From: Steroidobacteraceae bacterium
GTDB taxonomy: Bacteria; Pseudomonadota; Gammaproteobacteria; Steroidobacterales; Steroidobacteraceae
Reading direction: 5' to 3'
NCBI GenBank assembly: GCA_019187185.1
Contig: JABAQU010000023.1
Span: 1-64,000 of the forward strand
DNA: 64,000 nt
Position numbers and translations under genes: made by a program. The notes below the pieces were generated by a model. That model saw only the letters and a program-made list of their open reading frames with translations, ran no database searches and had not been told where the DNA came from. How positions within the stretch are numbered: position 1 is the first letter of the stretch; each line of letters opens with the position of its first letter. Positions 1 to 10,656 of this stretch are shown piece by piece.

Positions 1-1
1 A

Positions 2-1436
<1,435 letters not shown>

Positions 1437-1456
<20 letters not shown>

Positions 1457-4058
1457 TCTCCCGCCATTCCCGGTCGCCGCCCATCAGCCGCGCGGGCAGC
1501 GCGAAGGCGCTGATCAGCGAGGTGAAGATCGCGGCTGCGTACGGGATCGACTGGATCAGCAGCACGACGATCCACGCGAGCCGGTCGGGGCTGTCCACCT
1601 GCGGCGTGTGCGCGACACCCCACGCGCAGAGCCACAGCGCGAGCATGATCAGCGCCTCCTCGCGCGCCGAGTTGAGCGCCGTGCGTACCCGATGCTTCGC
1701 CGCCTGCTTCGGTGTCCTGAAGAACGGCTCGTTGCGCGTCAGGATCCCCTTCACGACCGCGAGCCCGATCGTGTGCGACAGTGCGAGGCCCGCGATCGCG
1801 GCCGCGAACGTCTGCCGCCAGCCGGCGCCGACACGCACCTGGTAGAGGTGCAGCAACTTCGCGAGCTTGAACGTGAACAGCGACAGCGGCAGCACCGCGA
1901 ACATCGCGAGCGGCGGATCGACCCGCCCCGGCGCATACACCATCGCGACGGACCAGCCGAGCGCCGCGAGGTTGAACAGCACGTTGAAGCCGTCCGCCAC
2001 CCACGGCAGCCAGCCCGCGATGAAGTGGTAGCGCTGACCCGTGGTCAGTACGCCGCCGGAGGAGAACAGCAGGTCCGCGTGCGCCTTCAGGATCTGCATC
2101 GCTCCATAAGCCCAGCGAAAGCGCTGCTTCTTGAAGTCGATGAAGGTGTCGGGGATGAGGCCCCGGCCGTACGACTGCGGCGTGTACACCGCCTCGTAGC
2201 CCGCCTCGAACACGCGCAGGCCGAGCTCGGCGTCCTCGGTGATGCACCATTCCGCCCAGCCGCCCGTGGCGTCGAGCACCGAGCGGCGCACCATCGTCAT
2301 CGTGCCGTGCTGGATGATCGCGTTGCGTTCGTTGCGGGTCACCATGCCGATCTGGAAGAACCCGCGGTACTCCGCGTAGCACATCGCCTTGAACGCACTC
2401 TCGGCACCGTCGCGATAGTCCTGCGGCGCCTGCACGATGCCGACGTAGCGGTTGGCGAAGCAGGGTGCGAGATCGCGCAGCCACGCCGGATCGACGACGT
2501 AGTCGCTGTCGATCACCGCGATCACCTCTGCGTCGGGCGAGGTGTGCGCGAGCGCGAAATTCAGCGCGCCGGCCTTGAAGCCGGCGAGCGGCGCGACATG
2601 GAAGAAGCGGAATCGCGGGCCGAGAGTCGCACAATGCGCCTCGACCGGCCGCCAGACCGCCTCGTCTTTCGTGTTGTTGTCGATCACGAGGACTTCGAAG
2701 TCGGGATAGTCGAGGCGCGAGAGCGCATCGAGCGTCTCGATCAGCATCTCCGGCGGCTCGTTGTACGCGGGCACGTGGATCGAGACCCTGGGGCGCGCGC
2801 TGCCGCCCTCGAGCAGCAGCTGCGCCGCGAGGCGGCGGCGCCCGACGACCCACTGCGCCTCCGCCCATTCGTGCGCCTCGGCGAGCAGCACCGCGATCAC
2901 GCCGATCATGCCCACGCACAGCAGCGCGCCGACGATCACGCTGGTCGCGGTGAGGTACTGCTGCGTGAACCGGTAGAACACCCACACTGCGATCGTCGTC
3001 GTCGGGAAGACGATCACGGCGAGGAAGCTGCGACCGCGCTTCCTGAGCGTCGCGCTGTTGAAATACAGCAGCGCGAGGATGAACAGCGCGACGAGCACCG
3101 ACACCGTCGCGAGCACCTGCCACTGGGGCACGCGCACGATCGGTGCGGTGAACTCGAACTTCGGCCTGCGATCGACGTCGTAGACACCCCAGTACGCACC
3201 GACCGCGCCCTCGAAGGTCGCCTTCCACGGCTGGTCGAACGCCTCCATCAGGTAATAGACGTAACCCTCGGCTTCGGCGCGCTCGAGGAAGCGGCGCAGG
3301 AACAGCGCCTCGTTCGCCATCGAGGCGACCGCACCTTCCCGCGTGCGCCCGTTGCTCGGCCAGCCCACCTCGCCGATGATCACGGGCTTGCCGGGGAAGC
3401 GCGCCTGCACCTCGCGCAGGCGCTGCACCGAATAGTCGACCGCGTTCTCGACCGGCACGCCTTCCCAGTACGGCAGCAGGTGGATCGCGATGAAGTCCAC
3501 GTGATCGGCGAGCCCCGGGTGGGCGAGCCATACGTGCCACGGCTCGGCCGTGCCCACCGGCTGGCGAATCGCCTCCCGCGCACGGTCGAGGTACGCGTAC
3601 ATCTCGTCGAGCGGCACGTCGCCGCGCAACACGACTTCGTTGCCGACCAGCACGCGCACGACATTGCGATGGGTGCGGGCGAGCGAAATCGCGCCGTCGA
3701 GCTCGCGCTCGTTCGCCGCGCGATCGCTGTCGATCCACGCGCCGAGCGCGACATTGATGTCGTGCGCATCGGCGAGCCGCGGCACCGCGCCGAGCGAGCC
3801 GAGCGTGCTGTAGGTGCGCACGGCATTGGTCTTGCCCGACAGCAGCGCGAGATCGCGGTCGATGTCCGCCTCGGACGGCATGCGCTGCAGCGCGGGGTCC
3901 TGGCCCTGCGCGAACGGCGAGAACGCGAAGCCCTGGATGCGCGCCGGCCAGGGCGGCTCGGGCGTCGGACGGTTCCAGAGGGCCCACAATGCGAACGTCA
4001 GCGCCGCGAACCCGAGCGCAATCAGGATGCCGGCGATGCGGGTGCGTGTTCGGACCAT
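1437..4058 (-). CDS. Membrane beta-glucan synthase: GH17 transglycosylase-like domain fused to GT2 glycosyltransferase (NdvB/NdvC type)
   Basis: This 873-residue protein probably makes and remodels a beta-1,3-linked (possibly branched) glucan at the inner membrane. A membrane segment at about 8-28 is followed by a GH17-like domain (about 40-300) that keeps both expected glutamates, E141 in VGNEVV and E230 in [11 protein letters not shown]. Membrane segments follow at about 313-333 and 343-393. A GT2 processive glycosyltransferase domain begins near 422, with DSD at 517-519, a TEDAELGLR motif and QRFRW, and further membrane helices at the C-terminus. Fusions of this type occur at proteobacterial ndvB/ndvC loci, where the GH17 part is a transglycosylase rather than a hydrolase (family knowledge). 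It lies 12 bp after the glyoxalase gene, so it may be read with ilvB. Confidence 0.85.
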
Positions 4059-4070
4059 GGCCCGGCGGCG

Positions 4071-4535
4071 CTACCAGCTGCCCGTGTTCGGCATCGACGC
4101 CCACGGCTCGGCGGGTGCGAGCGCGGCGCCCTTCTGCAGCAGCTCGATCGAGATGCCGTCGGGGGAACGTACGAAAGCCATGTGTCCGTCGCGCGGCGGG
4201 CGGTTGATCGTCACGCCCTGCGCCGCGAGGTGCGCGCAGGTGGCGTAGATGTCGTCGACGGCGTAGGCGAGATGGCCGAAATTGCGCCCGCCCGTATAGG
4301 CCTCGGGGTCCCAGTTGTGCGTGAGTTCGACCTGCGCGTCCTCGTCGCCAGGCGCGGCGAGGAACACGAGCGTGTAGCGGCCCTGCGGGTTGTCCCTGCG
4401 GCGCACCTCCACGAGGCCGAGGCCCCCGCAGTAAAAGCGCAGCGAGGCGTCGAGGTCCGTGACTCGCACCATCGTGTGCAGGTACTTCAGACGCGCGCCC
4501 TCAGAACATTTCGGACGAATCCGGGGCAACCGCAT
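4071..4535 (-). CDS. gloA: Glyoxalase I (lactoylglutathione lyase), VOC fold
   Basis: This enzyme isomerises the methylglyoxal-glutathione hemithioacetal to S-lactoylglutathione in the cytosol. The segment [19 protein letters not shown] and the later [10 protein letters not shown] and DGISIELLQ blocks match glyoxalase I, as does the length. The start is uncertain. Homologues begin right at the KYLHTM block, where the codon here is CTG (4490); the usual start codons are ATG at 4535, overlapping the end of ilvB by 35 bp, or ATG at 4472, which would cut the conserved start. I give 4535 as the outer limit. The gene sits between ilvB and the glucan synthase gene on the same strand, and gshA is elsewhere in the window to supply glutathione. 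Confidence 0.85.
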   Translation of the reverse strand: MRLPRIRPKCSEGARLKYLHTMVRVTDLDASLRFYCGGLGLVEVRRRDNPQGRYTLVFLAAPGDEDAQVELTHNWDPEAYTGGRNFGHLAYAVDDIYATCAHLAAQGVTINRPPRDGHMAFVRSPDGISIELLQKGAALAPAEPWASMPNTGSW

Positions 4536-6354
4536 CCGGCGGCGGTGCGCTGCGCGCGGCGATGAAATCCCCGGTGATCATCTTGTCGTACGACTGCCCC
4601 GGCCCGACCATCGGGTAGACGCCCGCGTCCGGATCGATGATCACCTCGAGGAACGCCGGCCCGCGGAATTCGAGGAATTCGCGCACCACGCGCGGCACAT
4701 CGGCCTTGCGATCGAGGCGCACCGCGTACTCGAAGCCGTCGGCCTGCGCGGCCCTGACGAAATCCTTCTTGTGCAGCGACTTGTCGCTCGCCGACAGTCG
4801 CCCCTTGAAGAAGAGCTTCTGCCACTGCTTGACCATGCCGTCGCCGAAATTGTTCAGCACGACGACCTTGACAGGCAGCCCGTAGGTCGTGGCGGTCTCC
4901 AGCTCGCCGATGTTCATGCGCACGCTCGCATCGCCGTCGATGTCGATCACGAGCCGGTCGGGGTTCGCGACCTGCGCGCCGATCGCCGCCGGCAGGCCAA
5001 AGCCCATCGTCCCCATGCTGCCGGACGTGAGCCACAGGCGTGGCTCGCGGAACTCGCAGTACTGCGCGGCCCACATCTGGTGTTGCCCGACGCCGGTCGA
5101 GACGATCGCCTCGCCATGCGTGAGCCGTGCGATCTCTTCGATCACGTAATAGGGCTGGATCAGCGGGCTCTCGCGGTCATAGTTCATTGCGTGAACGCGG
5201 CGCAGCTCCGCGAGCTCGGCGCGCCATGCGGCGTTGTCCGTGCGCGCACCGAGGCGCCGCCCCGCCGCGGTGAGCGCGGCGAGCGCCTCGCGCAGCGGCC
5301 CGACGTGGCTCCACTGCACGCGCTTGACCTTGTTGATCTCGGCGCGATCGATGTCGAGGTGGGCGATGGCCCGCGCCTTCGCGGCAAAGCGCTGCGGCAC
5401 GCCCGCGACGCGATCGTCGAAACGCGCGCCGACCGTGATCAGGAAGTCGCAATCCTCCACGGCGTAGTTCGCGAACGCCGCACCGTGCATGCCGAGCATG
5501 CGCATGCACAACGGGTCGGTGGTGTCCATCGCGCCGATGCCCATCAGTGTCGTGACGACCGGCAGGTCGAACGCCCGCGCGAACTCGCGCAGCGCCCCCG
5601 CCGCCGAGCCGTTGGTGACGCCGCCACCCGCGTAGATGAGCGGACGCCGGGAGGCGCCGAGCAGGTCGAAGAATCGCGCGGCACCCGCCTCGTCGAGCGC
5701 GCACGCCGACGAGTCGTCCATGCGTCGCCGGTAGCCGGGGATCGGGAGCGTACCCTCGCCGCGGAACTCCCCCTGCCAGTTCTGCACGTCCTTCGGCACA
5801 TCGATGACGACGGGACCCGGGCGCCCGGTGCGTGCGATCTCGAACGCGGTGCGCACCGTGGCTTCGAGCTTCGTCGGGTCGGTGACCAGGAAGACGTGCT
5901 TCGCGACCGAGCCCATGATCGAGGCGACCGGCGCTTCCTGGAATGCGTCCGAACCGATCGCCGCCGTGGGCACCTGGCCGCAGATCACGACGATCGGCAC
6001 CGAATCCGCCATGCTGTCGCGGATCGGCGTGACGGTATTGGTGGCTCCGGGCCCCGAGGTCACGATCGCGACGCCCACGCGGCCGCTCGAGCGCGCGTAG
6101 CCCGCCGCCATGAATCCCGCACCCTGCTCGTTGGCCGGCACGATCAGCGGCACCTCGCGCCCGCCGGCGAGCCGCTGCGCCTCGTTGTGGAGGGATACCG
6201 CGTCGTAGGTCGGCAGGATCGCGCCGCCGCTGTAGCCGAAGATCGCCGAGACGCCCTCGTCCGCGATGACCTGCACGATCATCTGCGCCCCGGTCATCGT
6301 GCGCCCGGCGAGCGGGTGGGCCTGGGGGCGGGGCATTATGACGGTATCGCTCAT
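4501..6354 (-). CDS. ilvB: Acetolactate synthase, large (catalytic) subunit
   Basis: This subunit condenses pyruvate with pyruvate or 2-oxobutyrate to form acetolactate or acetohydroxybutyrate, the first common step of branched-chain amino acid synthesis. At 617 residues it has the three expected parts: an N-terminal TPP pyrimidine domain ([14 protein letters not shown], with the catalytic glutamate in [16 protein letters not shown]), a central FAD/TPP fold ([12 protein letters not shown]) and the C-terminal TPP pyrophosphate motif DGDASVRMN. The YSGG and NEQGA spellings differ from the enterobacterial YPGG and HEQGA. The N-terminal start at MSDTV is reasonable but has no clear ribosome-binding site. 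Unusually, the regulatory subunit gene is not downstream but divergent, 127 bp away. Confidence 0.93.
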   Translation of the reverse strand: MSDTVIMPRPQAHPLAGRTMTGAQMIVQVIADEGVSAIFGYSGGAILPTYDAVSLHNEAQRLAGGREVPLIVPANEQGAGFMAAGYARSSGRVGVAIVTSGPGATNTVTPIRDSMADSVPIVVICGQVPTAAIGSDAFQEAPVASIMGSVAKHVFLVTDPTKLEATVRTAFEIARTGRPGPVVIDVPKDVQNWQGEFRGEGTLPIPGYRRRMDDSSACALDEAGAARFFDLLGASRRPLIYAGGGVTNGSAAGALREFARAFDLPVVTTLMGIGAMDTTDPLCMRMLGMHGAAFANYAVEDCDFLITVGARFDDRVAGVPQRFAAKARAIAHLDIDRAEINKVKRVQWSHVGPLREALAALTAAGRRLGARTDNAAWRAELAELRRVHAMNYDRESPLIQPYYVIEEIARLTHGEAIVSTGVGQHQMWAAQYCEFREPRLWLTSGSMGTMGFGLPAAIGAQVANPDRLVIDIDGDASVRMNIGELETATTYGLPVKVVVLNNFGDGMVKQWQKLFFKGRLSASDKSLHKKDFVRAAQADGFEYAVRLDRKADVPRVVREFLEFRGPAFLEVIIDPDAGVYPMVGPGQSYDKMITGDFIAARSAPPPDAVAPDSSEMF

Positions 6355-6481
6355 CTGGGCAGGCTTCGCTCGGCGGGAGGGGGACCTGAAAGACTAGCAG
6401 CTTGGCGGCAGCGCGCAAATCCGGCCCACCTGCGGGCGGCCATGCAGTATTCTTCCGGCTCGCTGTCTCCCGCGGATTTCC

Positions 6482-6982
6482 ATGCGCCACATCATCGCCA
6501 TCCTCCTGCAGAACGAGGCCGGTGCGCTCACGCGCGTCGCCGGCCTCTTTTCCACACGCGGCTACAACATCGAGTCGCTCACCGTCGCCGCGACGGACGA
6601 CCCGACCGTCTCGCGCATCACGCTCGTCACGCGCGGTTCGGACGCCGTGCTGCAGCAGATCGCGAACCAGCTGCTGAAGCTCATCGACGTCGTCGGCGTC
6701 GAGGACCTCACCGACGGCGAACACATCGAGCGCGAGCTCGTGCTGCTGAAGCTCAGGCTCGAACCGGGCGAGAGCGACGCGGTGCGCGGCTATGTCGTGC
6801 GGGCCGGCGGCCGCGTGCTCGATCCATCGCCCGAAGGCTTCGTCGTCGAGCTGACCGCGAGCGAGGCCGAGGTGAGCGCATTCATCGCGGAACTCGGCCG
6901 CGGCCGCGACACATTCGAAGTCGTGCGCAGCGGCGCGCTCGGCGTGAGTCGCGCCGGCCGCAACCTGCGACTCGTGAGGTGA
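6482..6982 (+). CDS. ilvN: Acetolactate synthase, small (regulatory) subunit
   Basis: This 166-residue protein binds the catalytic subunit and gives feedback control by branched-chain amino acids. It starts with an ACT domain (RHIIAILLQNEAGALTRVAG, then the FSTRGYNIESLTVA block) and continues with the DLTDGEHIERELVLLKLRL segment and a C-terminal ACT-like domain, as in full-length IlvN/IlvH. ilvB lies head-to-head on the opposite strand. The hydroxyproline-type deaminase gene follows after only 4 bp, so ilvN probably leads an operon whose other members are catabolic. Confidence 0.92.
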   Translation: MRHIIAILLQNEAGALTRVAGLFSTRGYNIESLTVAATDDPTVSRITLVTRGSDAVLQQIANQLLKLIDVVGVEDLTDGEHIERELVLLKLRLEPGESDAVRGYVVRAGGRVLDPSPEGFVVELTASEAEVSAFIAELGRGRDTFEVVRSGALGVSRAGRNLRLVR

Positions 6983-6986
6983 ACCC

Positions 6987-7955
6987 GTGACGATCCCGTG
7001 GCGTGGCGTGTTCCCGGCGATGACGACGCAGTTTCGCCGCGACGAGTCGCTCGATCTCGAGGCGACCTGCCGGCACATCGAGACGATGATCGCGAGCGGC
7101 GCCGAGGGCATCGTGATGCTCGGCTCGCTCGGCGAGAACGCGGCGCTCGCGCCCGACGAGAAGCGCAAGGTCGTCGCCGCGGCACTCGAGACGGCCGCGC
7201 GGCGCGTGCCGGTCATCGCGACGGTGGTCGAGACGGGCACCGCGGCGGCCAAGGCCTACGCGCGCGACATGGAACGCCTCGGCGCCGACGGCCTGATGCT
7301 GCTGCCGGCGATGATCTACCGCGCCGATCCGCGTGAGACGCTGCTGCACTACCGCGATGTCGCGCACGCGACGCAGCTGCCGATCATCTGCTACAACAAT
7401 CCGCTCGCCTATCACGTCGACATCACGCCGGCGATGTTCGCCGAGCTGGCAGCCGTCCCGAATCTCGTCGCGATCAAGGAATCTTCCGGCGACGTGCGGC
7501 GCATCACCGACCTGCGCAATGCCGTCGGCGACCGCTACGTGCTGTTCGCGGGCGTCGACGACCTGATCCTCGAGAGTGCCGTGCTCGGCGTGGACGGCTG
7601 GATCGCGGGCATCGGCCTCGCCTTCCCCGACGAGAACCAGCGGCTGTGGGACCTTGCGGCGGCGGGCGAGTTCGACGCCGCGCGCCGGCTCTACCGCTGG
7701 TTCACGCCGCTCGCGCACCTCGATACGCACGTGAAGTTCGTGCAGTACATCAAGCTCGCGATCCAGGCCGCGGGCCTCGGCACCGAATGGGTGCGCGCGC
7801 CCCGGCGCCCGCTCGTCGGCGAGGAACGCCGCCGCATCCTCGCCATCATCGAGGCAGGACTCGAGCGGCGGCCGGCGCTGCCGCCCCCGCCACGCGGCGC
7901 CGCAAACCAGGGCCGGCGGCGCCGTTCACGCCGGGGCAAGGCCGCCCGGCGATGA
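6987..7955 (+). CDS. Dihydrodipicolinate synthase/N-acetylneuraminate lyase family; probable 1-pyrroline-4-hydroxy-2-carboxylate deaminase
   Basis: The family forms a Schiff base between a lysine and a 2-oxo acid. The visible hallmarks are [14 protein letters not shown] near the N-terminus, [12 protein letters not shown] with the conserved tyrosine, and the Schiff-base lysine in [13 protein letters not shown]. Because the next two genes are a 4-hydroxyproline epimerase-type racemase and a D-amino acid oxidoreductase, the likely reaction is deamination of 1-pyrroline-4-hydroxy-2-carboxylate to 2-oxoglutarate semialdehyde (LhpC/HypD role); lysine biosynthesis is less likely. The start is GTG, 4 bp after ilvN. 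The last 28 or so residues form an odd Pro- then Arg-rich basic tail (about 7866-7952) beyond the usual 300-residue family length. The stop overlaps the next start (ATGA). Confidence 0.85.
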   Translation: MTIPWRGVFPAMTTQFRRDESLDLEATCRHIETMIASGAEGIVMLGSLGENAALAPDEKRKVVAAALETAARRVPVIATVVETGTAAAKAYARDMERLGADGLMLLPAMIYRADPRETLLHYRDVAHATQLPIICYNNPLAYHVDITPAMFAELAAVPNLVAIKESSGDVRRITDLRNAVGDRYVLFAGVDDLILESAVLGVDGWIAGIGLAFPDENQRLWDLAAAGEFDAARRLYRWFTPLAHLDTHVKFVQYIKLAIQAAGLGTEWVRAPRRPLVGEERRRILAIIEAGLERRPALPPPPRGAANQGRRRRSRRGKAARR

Positions 7956-8881
7956 CGGGCGGCGACGCCATCCACGTCGTCGACTCACACACGGGCGGGG
8001 AGCCGACGCGGCTCGTGATCGACGGCGGCCCCGTGCTTACGGGCCCGCTGGCAGAGCGCGTCGCGCGGCTGCGCGAGCATCACGACCACTTCCGCTCGGC
8101 GGTCGTCAATGAGCCGCGTGGCTCCGATGTGCTGGTCGGCGCGCTGCTCACGACACCCGCTGACCCGGGGTGCGCGGCCGGCGTGATTTTCTTCAACAAC
8201 GTCGGCTATCTCGGCATGTGCGGCCACGGCACGATCGGCACCGTCGTCACGCTCGCGTGGCTCGGGCGGCTCGCGCCGGGCGAGCACCGCATCGACACGC
8301 CGGTGGGCGTCGTCACGACGACGCTCCACGACGCGAACACGGTGTCGGTGCGCAATGTGCCGGCCTACCGGCACGCGCACGGCGTGCGTGTCGACGTCGA
8401 GGGCCACGGCACCGTCACCGGCGATGTGGCGTGGGGCGGCAACTGGTTCTTCCTCTGCGAAGACCACGGGTGCCCGCTCGCGCTCGCCAATGCCGCCGCA
8501 CTCGCGGGATTCTGCGAGCGCGTGAGGCAGGCGCTCGCGCAGGCCGGCATCACCGGCGCAGACGGGGCCACGATCGACCACGTCGAGCTGTCGGACGAAG
8601 CGCGCAACTTCGTGCTGTGCCCGGGCGGCGCCTACGACCGCTCGCCCTGCGGCACCGGCACGAGCGCAAAGATCGCGTGTCTCGCGGCCGAGGGGCGCCT
8701 CGCGCCGGGAGAGACCTGGCGCCAGACGAGCATCACCGGCAGCGTGTTCGAGGCGCGCTACGAGCGCGCAGGCGAGCGCATCATTCCAACCATCACGGGC
8801 CAGGCATGGGTGACCGCCGAGTCGATGCTGGTACTCGATCCGGCCGATCCGCTCGTCCACGGCATCCGCGTCGGGTCGTGA
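7952..8881 (+). CDS. lhpA: 4-hydroxyproline 2-epimerase (proline racemase family)
   Basis: This enzyme interconverts trans-4-hydroxy-L-proline and cis-4-hydroxy-D-proline by two-base chemistry in the cytosol. The 309-residue protein starts [20 protein letters not shown] and carries both catalytic cysteines, in [11 protein letters not shown] and [10 protein letters not shown]. The second cysteine separates it from the trans-3-hydroxyproline dehydratase branch. The ATG at 7952 overlaps the stop of the preceding gene. A longer reading frame extends upstream but only shadows the deaminase gene. Proline racemase itself is possible, but the neighbours favour hydroxyproline. Confidence 0.87.
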   Translation: MTGGDAIHVVDSHTGGEPTRLVIDGGPVLTGPLAERVARLREHHDHFRSAVVNEPRGSDVLVGALLTTPADPGCAAGVIFFNNVGYLGMCGHGTIGTVVTLAWLGRLAPGEHRIDTPVGVVTTTLHDANTVSVRNVPAYRHAHGVRVDVEGHGTVTGDVAWGGNWFFLCEDHGCPLALANAAALAGFCERVRQALAQAGITGADGATIDHVELSDEARNFVLCPGGAYDRSPCGTGTSAKIACLAAEGRLAPGETWRQTSITGSVFEARYERAGERIIPTITGQAWVTAESMLVLDPADPLVHGIRVGS

Positions 8882-8888
8882 TCCCGCC

Positions 8889-10190
8889 ATGACACGCTTG
8901 CCGACACCGCGCGCAGTGATCGTGATCGGTGGCGGCATCGCGGGCCTCGCCTGCGCGTGGTACGCGGCGCAGGACGGGCACCGTGTCACGCTGCTCGATC
9001 GCGGTGGCCCCGACGGCGATCGCTGCTCGCTCGGCAACGCGGGCATGATCGTGCCGAGCCATTTCGTGCCGCTCGCCTCGCCGGGATCGGTGAAGGCCGG
9101 TCTCCTGTCGCTCGCCAACCCGCGCAGCCCGCTGCGCGTCGCGCCGCGCTTCGAGCCGGAGTACCTGCGCTGGTGCTGGCAGTTCCTCTGCGCGGCGCGC
9201 CGCTCGCGCGTTGCGCTGGCAGCACCCGCGCTGCGCGACCTCGCGCTGCTCAGCCGCCGCGGCTACGAGGCACTGCACCTCCTGTGGCCACAGGGCGTGC
9301 CGCTCGCCGAGCACGGCATGCTGATCCTCTGCCGGGGCCGGCACGCGCTGCACGAGGAACGCGAGGCCGCACGCATGGCGCAGCGCCTCGGGATGCCCGT
9401 GGAAATCCTCGAGCGCGACGCCGTTGCCGCGCTCGAGCCCGGGCTCGACATGGCGATCGCCGGCGCGGTGCGCTATCCGCTCGATGCGCATACGGTTCCA
9501 CAGCGCGTGGTGTCGACCCTGGTCGCAGGGCTCGCCGAGGCCGGCGTCGACCTGCGCTGGCACACCGAGGTCACGCGGCTGCGGCGCGACGGCGCGCGCA
9601 TCGCGGCCGCTGTCACGAGCGACGGCGAGGTCGGCGGCGACGAGTTCGTGATCGCGGCCGGCATGTGGTCCGCGGCGCTCGCCCGCGACATCGACCTGCC
9701 GCTGCCGCTGCTCGCGGGCAAGGGTTACAGCTTCACGCTGCGCTCGCCGCGCGTGCGTCCGCATGCCTGCGCGCTCCTCGCCGAGGCCCGCATCGCCGTG
9801 ACCCCGATGGGCGATGCGCTGCGATTCGCGGGCACGATGGAGCTGTGCGGCATCGACCCCACGATCGATCCCCGGCGCGTGGCGGCGATGATCGATGCGA
9901 TCCCGAAGTACTACCCGCAGCTCGGTCCCGCCGACTTCGCGGGCATCACGCCGTGGGCGGGCCTGCGGCCCTGTCCGCCCGACGGCCTGCCCTACATCGG
10001 GCGTACGCGGCGCGCGACGAATGCCCTGCTCGCGACCGGGCACGCGATGATGGGCCTCTCGCTCGCACCGGCGACGGGGCGCGTCGTGAGCGATCTCATT
10101 GCCGGGCGGGAGCCCCCGGTGCCTGTCTCGCTCTACTCGCCGGATCGGTTCGCGCGCGAGCACGGGAACGCGCGGGCGAGCGGCTCATAG
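8889..10190 (+). CDS. FAD-dependent D-amino acid dehydrogenase (DadA/DAO family); probable D-hydroxyproline dehydrogenase
   Basis: This 433-residue flavoprotein probably oxidises cis-4-hydroxy-D-proline to 1-pyrroline-4-hydroxy-2-carboxylate, linking the epimerase and deaminase encoded just upstream. The N-terminal Rossmann motif VIVIGGGIAGLACAW binds FAD, the LGNAGMIVPSHFVPLASPG segment is typical of DadA-like dehydrogenases, and GLRPCPPDGLPYIGR near the C-terminus is the second FAD contact. It follows the epimerase gene after 7 bp. The aldehyde dehydrogenase needed to finish the pathway is not in this run; the enzyme encoded at 35356 is one candidate. D-alanine or another D-amino acid cannot be excluded as substrate. 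Confidence 0.85.
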   Translation: MTRLPTPRAVIVIGGGIAGLACAWYAAQDGHRVTLLDRGGPDGDRCSLGNAGMIVPSHFVPLASPGSVKAGLLSLANPRSPLRVAPRFEPEYLRWCWQFLCAARRSRVALAAPALRDLALLSRRGYEALHLLWPQGVPLAEHGMLILCRGRHALHEEREAARMAQRLGMPVEILERDAVAALEPGLDMAIAGAVRYPLDAHTVPQRVVSTLVAGLAEAGVDLRWHTEVTRLRRDGARIAAAVTSDGEVGGDEFVIAAGMWSAALARDIDLPLPLLAGKGYSFTLRSPRVRPHACALLAEARIAVTPMGDALRFAGTMELCGIDPTIDPRRVAAMIDAIPKYYPQLGPADFAGITPWAGLRPCPPDGLPYIGRTRRATNALLATGHAMMGLSLAPATGRVVSDLIAGREPPVPVSLYSPDRFAREHGNARASGS

Positions 10191-10191
10191 C

Positions 10192-10641
10192 CTATGGCTG
10201 ATGGCCGGAAGCGCCGACCAGACGCTCGGCAATGGTGCGGATCGCGGCGGGCACGGCAGTGGGCTCGCGCGTGTGCGCATCGACGTAGACGTGCACGAAG
10301 CGGCCCACGGCCGCGGCGCCGGGCTCGCCCGCACGGAAGATCCCGAGGCGGTAGGTGATGCTGCGCGCGCCGAGGCGCTCGATCGCGAGCCCCACTTCGA
10401 GCGCATCCGGGAACGACAGCGGCCTGAAGTAGCGGCAGCTGGTCTCGACGACGAGGCCGATGGCGGGCAGCGTGCGGATATCGACGCCGCTCGCCTCGAT
10501 CAGCCAGCCGTTCACCGCGGTGTCGAAGAACGAGTAATACGCGACATTGTTGACGTGGCCGTAGTGATCATTGTCCATCCAGCGCGTCGGCACGGGGCGG
10601 AACACGGGATACCCGGCGCGGGTCGGCGGCTGCGCAGTCAT
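10192..10641 (-). CDS. Acyl-CoA thioesterase, hot-dog fold (YbgC/4-hydroxybenzoyl-CoA type)
   Basis: This 149-residue protein probably hydrolyses an acyl-CoA thioester. The active-site block is WMDNDHYGHVNNVAYYSFFD, which contains the family's aspartate and HVNN segment, and the later SCRYFRPLSFPDALEV strand fits the same fold. The ATG at 10641 lies only 15 bp from the start of the divergent alcohol dehydrogenase gene, and a TACAAT hexamer sits 6 nt before it. At the 3' end it is 1 bp from the convergent D-amino acid dehydrogenase gene. The substrate cannot be told from sequence. Confidence 0.83.
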   Translation of the reverse strand: MTAQPPTRAGYPVFRPVPTRWMDNDHYGHVNNVAYYSFFDTAVNGWLIEASGVDIRTLPAIGLVVETSCRYFRPLSFPDALEVGLAIERLGARSITYRLGIFRAGEPGAAAVGRFVHVYVDAHTREPTAVPAAIRTIAERLVGASGHQP

Positions 10642-10647
10642 GCCACA

Positions 10648-10653
10648 ATTGTA
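10648..10653 (-). promoter_or_regulatory. Candidate -10 element of the thioesterase gene
   Basis: On the minus strand this reads TACAAT, five of six matches to TATAAT, with 6 nt between it and the ATG at 10641. Transcription from it would start at or next to the start codon. I see no -35 match at the expected distance, so the call is tentative. Confidence 0.35.
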
Positions 10654-10656
10654 GTC

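Noticed and set aside
1608..4565. Very long open frames antisense to the glucan synthase, ilvB and pyc genes (for example 1608-4565, 4459-6990 and 19131-21695, plus strand)
   Set aside because: They are Arg/His/Glu-rich mirror frames produced by high GC third positions, match no family I know and lie fully over clear genes on the other strand.
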